11,240 nucleotides of DNA from Stramenopiles sp. TOSAG23-2. Its lineage: Eukaryota > Sar. The position numbers were made by a program, and so were the translations under genes. Below the pieces are notes generated by a model. The model made no database searches, was not told the DNA's origin, and saw only the letters and a list, made by a program, of their open reading frames with translations. Where the stretch lies: positions 1 through 11,240 of the forward strand of contig LT649951.1 of the NCBI GenBank assembly GCA_900128395.1. The letters run 5' to 3'. Positions 8,701 to 11,240 of the stretch are shown here, in pieces; positions within the stretch are counted from its first letter, which is position 1, and every line of letters starts with the position of its first letter.

Positions 8701-9063
8701 CCCAGTAGCACGAATTAATATAGGTATATTTTTCAAGGTTGTCGATACAAGTAAATTGTGTTTATTGTTATTGATATTATTGTATTTATTTTTCTTGTTA
8801 TTGTTTATGTTGTTATTATTATTACTATCGTATCGAAACGTTTCTACGTCCATTATGGCACGAGATTGTAAAAACAATGAATATCGTTTTCTAATATGAC
8901 ATGATCTTCGAATATTAGTAGGTGTAGTCAAATATTTAGTTTTATTTATTTTTCTATCATCTTTTGTACAATAATTATTTGTATAAATGAAATTAGTTGG
9001 ATTTGTTGTTGGTATTGTTGTTGGTTCTATTGGATATGGAATATTTTCAATTAAACGATGCAT
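5761..9063 (-). CDS. Large Asn-rich protein with a zinc-ribbon-like Cys cluster, family not identified
   Basis: An intron-free frame of 1100 residues. The start is well bounded: ATG at 9063 has A at -3 and an in-frame TAA two codons upstream. The N-terminal region is Asn-rich, then comes a CX2C-X18-CX2C cluster (C144, C147, C166, C169, with C176 close by) that resembles a zinc ribbon. A second low-complexity region of Asn, Asp and Ser (about residues 278-330) precedes a long beta-rich stretch (about 340-780) with propeller-like strand pairs, for example FVFCILDDHGNTYIDECKL. The C-terminal third is helical and charged, with an Asp-rich patch before DVEHFRLLDTL, and ends in a basic tail (RKKRHSSTKIVL). 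A beta-propeller followed by a helical region and basic tail recalls the RNA polymerase I factors Rrn6/TAF1C, but they are not known for a Cys cluster, so this is only a weak guess. It converges on REV3, and two AUG-UAA elements lie just upstream. Confidence 0.85.
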   Translation of the reverse strand: MHRLIENIPYPIEPTTIPTTNPTNFIYTNNYCTKDDRKINKTKYLTTPTNIRRSCHIRKRYSLFLQSRAIMDVETFRYDSNNNNNINNNKKNKYNNINNNKHNLLVSTTLKNIPILIRATGNNFDQIEVLSLNYDDDKRLYTNCVQCKGQWRVYALKKQNLALTSCAICRKGQGICNKPNEPGHLQYDTNEDSIVDIQLFRVSEEDTKVNFCFRTLEDMIYYCTIQTTENHNNNAKQMSSPLATKPGSDYEEYIKQRNNTQKQQMKKIPSITTTTMFRNDNNDNNNNRNHIYFDDSSDSDDNDGNSNRKNNNNNKNKSNNTNNNNNNHNNKQSDAKDYKADFDLRLRWTCNTIFNFNSTAYITSNNEGEKGEEELKQQQYPILTMATSPYSNVHLFIMYENATMILFHLKIQMSSNHRIIGIPSIFHRLSFKYDVALPNQRIMSNFQPYCISSSYGLHPLKVFIGYKNKLYNISFRSTSQNVMDNEKLQICVFTLPKRNNNDLKYPKEVISTVKRTKYKFEIVIGTSYSIYIINACNNNIEDWNIVHSWNHCFNDMSTALMINHITSIPFQHYDPFMKSTSHNNNNNPTNDDEQTSMQINGEIYIGVSFLHPQVLFCPRIVQPNTIDVHKEDLEKQYKRWNSGVTVMDHRDFLMSRETIIPQKFHIKRTWDAMNHTDQQFYNFIAPSGQPETWKLNYTIEEKSNYLKGACLISNIQVNDDKKDNEFVFCILDDHGNTYIDECKLLVHKENSLFPIKIKQKMQRLPVGINIHGKIDFEKPIVYDDDHNMEQEDNIVVNRDVVLPKFRDIFQREDSKDLYFKEIQDLSSGIDYANILKDGPKAIFDIACEVYKYKKTDLAKKLNAKKDLAYDEISDMVHHVIKLSVDIEQDIRRRKNTPQNLTRTLIISDKLSLPLPSRITYIANNRNVRVSRTHNMVKIKTIRSGIGPKKPPQVTNVFNAMKHFKHISSYSDLENDARSDASKFSENIRTYFNTILYLDPRDNGGGSIRTKKLKESGESAMMDHNDDDSHDDIDDNDDDGIDVEHFRLLDTLKSLWDNNNAEEYVASMKENVKRKQKNVTAEQTFQIHVRKKRHSSTKIVL
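8071..8231 (-). repeat. Asn/Asp/Ser-coding low-complexity tract
   Basis: Runs of AAT, AAC and GAT codons encode Asn and Asp blocks with an acidic Ser-Asp patch between them, inside the 1100-residue protein. The opposite strand reads as an Ile-rich open frame, which is an artefact of the repeat. Confidence 0.85.
8758..8823 (-). repeat. Asn-coding low-complexity tract near the N-terminus
   Basis: Mostly AAT/AAC codons interrupted by AAA, TAC and ATA give an Asn/Lys-rich run at about residues 81-102 of the large minus-strand protein, upstream of the Cys cluster. Confidence 0.85.
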
Positions 9064-9066
9064 TGT

Positions 9067-9072
9067 TTACAT
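9067..9072 (-). promoter_or_regulatory. AUG-UAA start-stop element 9 nt before the main AUG
   Basis: The minus strand reads ATG TAA ACA ATG: a start codon followed directly by a stop, one codon before the annotated start and in the same frame. Start-stop elements are known to hold initiating/terminating ribosomes and lower downstream translation, as with AUGUAA in the plant boron channel gene NIP5;1. Here the effect is inferred. Confidence 0.45.
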
Positions 9073-9126
9073 GCTTTTGTTTAATAATGTTTCTTTTCGT
9101 TTGTTCTCTCTATTTCCCTCTATGAT

Positions 9127-9132
9127 TTACAT
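9127..9132 (-). promoter_or_regulatory. Second AUG-UAA start-stop element
   Basis: A second ATGTAA lies exactly 60 nt upstream of the first and in the same frame. It matters only if transcription starts further upstream, which the sequence does not show. Confidence 0.3.
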
Positions 9133-9467
9133 ATAATGTTTTATTTTATGTATTTGTTTATGATTGTGTATATTATATATATTATTATTATTTTTTGTAT
9201 ACAACGACGAATATTGTTTATGATAAATAATAGTATTTTGTATATTTGTTAGGAGAGGGAAAACGAGTTTTATGTTTCTCGATAATCGTCTCGTATACTT
9301 TTTTTACAAGGGAAGTATCTTATTTTTACTATATATCCACATTTCTTCTCATTCAATAAACCATCTTTCATGTGATATATACATACATTGTACTCAAAAT
9401 GAAAATCTCAAAATTTTTACTCGTATTATATACTGGTATATATTTTTAAATGTAGTATGGAAGTTAA

Positions 9468-9473
9468 TTTTAT
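9468..9473 (-). terminator. poly(A) signal of the small membrane-protein gene
   Basis: AATAAA on the minus strand lies about 29 nt after the TAA stop of the 9502-9939 gene. Confidence 0.55.
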
Positions 9474-9501
9474 TAATTTTTTACACACCAATTCACACAT
9501 T

Positions 9502-9939
9502 TTATTCTTTTTTTTCATTAATATTATTATTGGTATTATTCTTATATTCTTGACTAGTTGGTACGCCATATTTTTTTCTTAATAAATCTAAATCGGTTTG
9601 TAATTGTTCATCCCGTTTCATACGTTTCTCTGCCAACGTTGGACCTTTCGGAACATCTGGATCGGACGGATAATATTTTTCTTTCAATTGATATAAATTA
9701 TACACAGTATACGAAATCACATCATTAAAACCACTTTCATCTTTTACAATTTTAACTTTATATGGCAAATCATTTTTTTTTCTATAATACATATGACCCA
9801 ATGTTCCCGCCGTTGCAACCGTGCATAGAACTAACATTCCATGCTCCAATCCCCATCTTGTAAACCTCATCTTTTTTTGTCCTTTTTTGTAATATTTTCC
9901 CTCTCCTGTATGTGTTGTGACACGTTCTACTTTGATCAT
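9502..9939 (-). CDS. Small single-pass membrane protein, possibly mitochondrial
   Basis: A frame of 145 residues in a family I do not recognise. A Lys-rich N-terminal segment precedes one hydrophobic stretch (about residues 34-52, HGMLVLCTVATAGTLGHMYY with a GxxG) flanked by RKK. A soluble charged C-terminal part follows (SDPDVPKGPTLAEKR, then DLDLLRKKYGVP) and ends in Asn/Lys-rich sequence. The single membrane span with flanking basic residues is common in small mitochondrial inner-membrane and assembly proteins, so that location is an inference. An internal Met (residue 24, base 9870) sits in a stronger context (A at -3) and would give a compact 122-residue form starting MRFTRWGLEHG. An in-frame TAA about 24 nt upstream of base 9939 blocks unspliced extension. 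An upstream coding exon joined by splicing is possible but weak. Confidence 0.75.
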   Translation of the reverse strand: MIKVERVTTHTGEGKYYKKGQKKMRFTRWGLEHGMLVLCTVATAGTLGHMYYRKKNDLPYKVKIVKDESGFNDVISYTVYNLYQLKEKYYPSDPDVPKGPTLAEKRMKRDEQLQTDLDLLRKKYGVPTSQEYKNNTNNNINEKKE

Positions 9940-9941
9940 TT

Positions 9942-9947
9942 CTACAT
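9942..9947 (-). promoter_or_regulatory. AUG-UAG start-stop element before the membrane-protein gene
   Basis: The minus strand reads ATG TAG AA ATG, a start directly followed by a stop, 2 nt before the first in-frame ATG and in another frame. It may damp initiation at base 9939 and favour the downstream AUG at 9870. It would be lost if this region is an intron. Confidence 0.3.
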
Positions 9948-10294
9948 TTCGATCAATAAATTCAATTTATAAAATAATATAATAAAATATATAAGTTAGG
10001 AGTATACCTGGTATATATCTATGGATACCGTACTGTATGATGCAAAAACTCGGATATTCTTGATTGATATTTTCATCCAAATGACACATTTTGGCCATAT
10101 TTGGATTTTATGAATTTTCCAATATCTCTATATATAATTTGGTATACTAAATCTATACTTATTAGTTTTTGATCAACAAGGCGGTGCCAAGCTATAATGT
10201 ATAAAATTTTCTCTTACTCATATATATTATATAAGTTTCTTTTTACTCCCGGACATTAACATCTCAAATCAAAAATGATTTAAATACTCCATTT

Positions 10295-10316
10295 TATATA
10301 TACATATGTATATATA
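10295..10316. repeat. 22-bp perfect AT palindrome centred on CATATG
   Basis: The dyad is perfect over 22 bases and lies just past the stop codon of the 49-residue gene. Its core TACATATGTA recurs at 10986-10995 upstream of the same gene. Simple TA composition makes chance likely. Confidence 0.6.
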
Positions 10317-10335
10317 TAAAAGTTTAGTAAATTAT

Positions 10336-10543
10336 TTAGTATTCAAAAGATTCTTCCTCTGTCTGTGATTTAGAGTTAGGTGAAAAAGCTAACTGTCAAT
10401 GATGCATTACCATTTCTTACTACTTCATCCATTTCATGTCGATGTGCATTTGCTTGTTCATGTTCCCATGTATCTTTATCCGGATGATGTTCATCATTCA
10501 TATCCTTATGTTCCACAATTGACATGGAACTTCCAGCACCCAT
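10336..10543 (-). CDS. Two-exon 49-residue His/acidic-rich protein with an N-myristoylation signal
   Basis: Exon 1 (10543-10421, 41 codons) starts at an ATG with A at -3 and G at +4 and reads MGAGSSMSIVEHK. A phase-0 intron (10420-10363) joins it to exon 2 (10362-10336), which adds TEEESFEY and a TAA stop. Gly2 with Ser6 fits the N-myristoyltransferase consensus, so the protein may be anchored to membranes by its lipid. The rest is strongly hydrophilic: six His among many Asp/Glu, one Trp, no Cys and no membrane segment. Metal binding is conceivable but not shown. Without splicing the frame runs to a TAA at 10376 (55 residues) with a hydrophobic tail (SLTVSFFT). The spliced form is preferred because the splice sites are strong and the acidic ending matches the rest. 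No family is recognised. The length is too short for most automatic gene finders. Confidence 0.7.
10363..10420 (-). other. 58-nt spliceosomal intron
   Basis: Donor GTAAGA, a CTAAC branch-site match shortly before the 3' end, and acceptor CACAG. Removal keeps the frame (phase 0) and replaces a stop-terminated read-through tail. It is the only intron in the window that I can support. Confidence 0.7.
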
Positions 10544-11100
10544 GATGAATTTTATTAGATAATTGTTGTTATGTTTTTTGTAAATAATACTTTAAAATTA
10601 TTAATCGAGATTATCAATTATTTTTTACTTTTATTTTTTTGCAATATTGTAAAAGTATTTAATTATATAACAATCAATTCTCGATATACCGTCACTTTAT
10701 TCGATTTACTCTTGGTTGTTTTTTGTTGTTTATTACGTTCACTGTTAGTTGAACGATTACAAGTTCACGTCGTGTATTATATTGGTTTGATTCACCGTGG
10801 TTAAAATGTTTGTCGATCTGGCTTTTTTTTTATATATATATTTACTTTTGACGATTACCATTCAATGTCTGATTCGCAGTGGTTAAAATGTTATATATTG
10901 AATGTTTGTCGATCTGATTTTTTATATATATATTATTTACTTTTGACGATTACCATTCAATGTTTTTTAAATCTATTTTAATGTATACATATGTACATAT
11001 TTATAATGCATTTTTTTAAAATTAGATCAGCAGTCGTTACAATTTTCAAGCTAGATTTATCAATGAAAACATTAACTACAGTATTAGTATAATAAATTTA
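10544..11100. other. Upstream region of the 49-residue gene
   Basis: AT-rich DNA without a supported gene. The 77-codon plus-strand open frame at 10571-10804 is Leu/Phe/Val/Ile-rich, starts from AT-rich spacer and has no recognisable domain, so it is not called. The region holds the tandem duplication at 10789-10963 and a TACATATGTA core at 10986-10995, and should contain the promoter of the minus-strand gene. Confidence 0.5.
10789..10963. repeat. Tandem direct repeat, units of 80 and 93 bp
   Basis: Copy 1 (10789-10868) and copy 2 (10871-10963) share in order GTGGTTAAAATG, TTTGTCGATCTG, a T/TA run of variable length, and an identical 28-bp end block (10841-10868 and 10936-10963, containing TTTTGACGATTACCATTCAA). 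Copy 2 carries a 14-bp insertion (TTATATATTGAATG) after the first block. The copies end 246 bp upstream of the 49-residue gene's ATG, so they may be duplicated promoter elements. Confidence 0.85.
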
Positions 11101-11240
11101 ATAGGCTGGAGTGAAATCCGTCGTCAATTCCTCGTATGGCGGGCAATGAAAAACTTTTTTTAAGGAGATGGCGGGCCCGGTAGATTTTTAAATGCGGACG
11201 AGGCGGACCCAAATCATTAGTATAAGAATAGCGTAATATT
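11101..11240. other. GC-richer segment at the right edge
   Basis: Composition shifts abruptly: 31 of 60 bases in 11161-11220 are G or C by direct count. ATGGCGGGC occurs twice (11136-11144, 11168-11176), GCGGAC twice (11194-11199, 11203-11208), and CGGGCCCG is a palindrome (11172-11179). No frame exceeds about 15 codons in the parts I read. It could be the edge of a dispersed repeat or a neighbouring gene's promoter. Confidence 0.5.

Larger units (their letters stand above)
9064..9501. other. Intergenic region: 3' end of the membrane-protein gene and promoter/5' UTR of the 1100-residue gene
   Basis: No supported gene. The minus strand just before the ATG is purine-rich (about 9081-9122) and is preceded by T/A-rich DNA with TATA-like runs around 9170-9190, compatible with a promoter and leader. 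A 93-codon open frame on the plus strand (9272-9553) is Phe/Leu/Ile/Tyr-rich, overlaps the 3' end of the neighbouring gene and looks like an AT-composition artefact. Confidence 0.5.
9940..10335. other. Spacer between the 49-residue gene and the membrane-protein gene
   Basis: AT-rich promoter and leader sequence of the downstream minus-strand gene. It contains a possible 5' exon (10008-10089) ending at a good CAG|GTATAC donor, and a 22-bp perfect palindrome at 10295-10316. No other gene is visible. Confidence 0.5.

Noticed and set aside
9272-9553. 93-codon plus-strand hydrophobic open frame
   Set aside because: It is rich in Phe, Tyr, Ile and Leu as expected from T-rich spacer, and it overlaps the 3' end of the minus-strand gene. 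There is no supporting signal.
10571-10804. 77-codon plus-strand hydrophobic open frame
   Set aside because: It is T-rich spacer composition with no domain, it runs into the tandem repeat, and its start context is poor.
1-11240. CRISPR array, bacterial operon or phage-type system
   Set aside because: There are no regularly spaced direct repeats and no Shine-Dalgarno-linked gene clusters. The intron, poly(A) signals and Rev3 show a eukaryotic nuclear genome.

Overview
This window is nuclear DNA from an AT-rich eukaryote, most likely a fungus with compact genes. The evidence is spliceosomal signals in one small gene (GTAAGA donor, CTAAC branch site, CACAG acceptor, 58-nt intron), AATAAA signals after three of the four genes, Asn- and Ser-rich low-complexity tracts inside large intron-free reading frames, and short intergenic gaps. 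An early-diverging AT-rich fungus or a yeast-like lineage would fit. The sequence alone does not fix the taxon.

Layout. Bases 1-4227 (+) hold the 3' part of REV3, the catalytic subunit of translesion DNA polymerase zeta. Its frame is open to base 1, so the true start and the N-terminal domain lie outside the window. Bases 4228-5760 separate REV3 from a convergent gene. This gap contains a less AT-rich, dyad-rich island (about 4440-5040) and then a very AT-rich stretch. Bases 5761-9063 (-) encode a 1100-residue Asn-rich protein I do not firmly recognise. It has two CXXC pairs spaced like a zinc ribbon, a beta-rich middle, a helical and acidic C-terminal third and a basic tail. An RNA polymerase I factor of the Rrn6/TAF1C type is a weak guess. 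Bases 9502-9939 (-) encode a small single-pass membrane protein, possibly mitochondrial. Bases 10336-10543 (-) encode a two-exon 49-residue His- and acid-rich protein with an N-myristoylation signal (MGAGSS). The last 700 bases are upstream DNA of that small gene, with an 80/93-bp tandem duplication and an abrupt GC-richer patch at the right edge.

The three minus-strand genes lie head to tail and REV3 faces them. Nothing shows that the four genes act in one pathway. They look like ordinary eukaryotic neighbours with separate promoters and poly(A) signals. The points most worth a second look are the spliced myristoylated micro-gene, two AUG-UAA start-stop elements just upstream of the large minus-strand gene with a related AUG-UAG before the membrane-protein gene, the mutually exclusive GC-rich hairpins in the convergent gap, and the tandem repeat upstream of the micro-gene.
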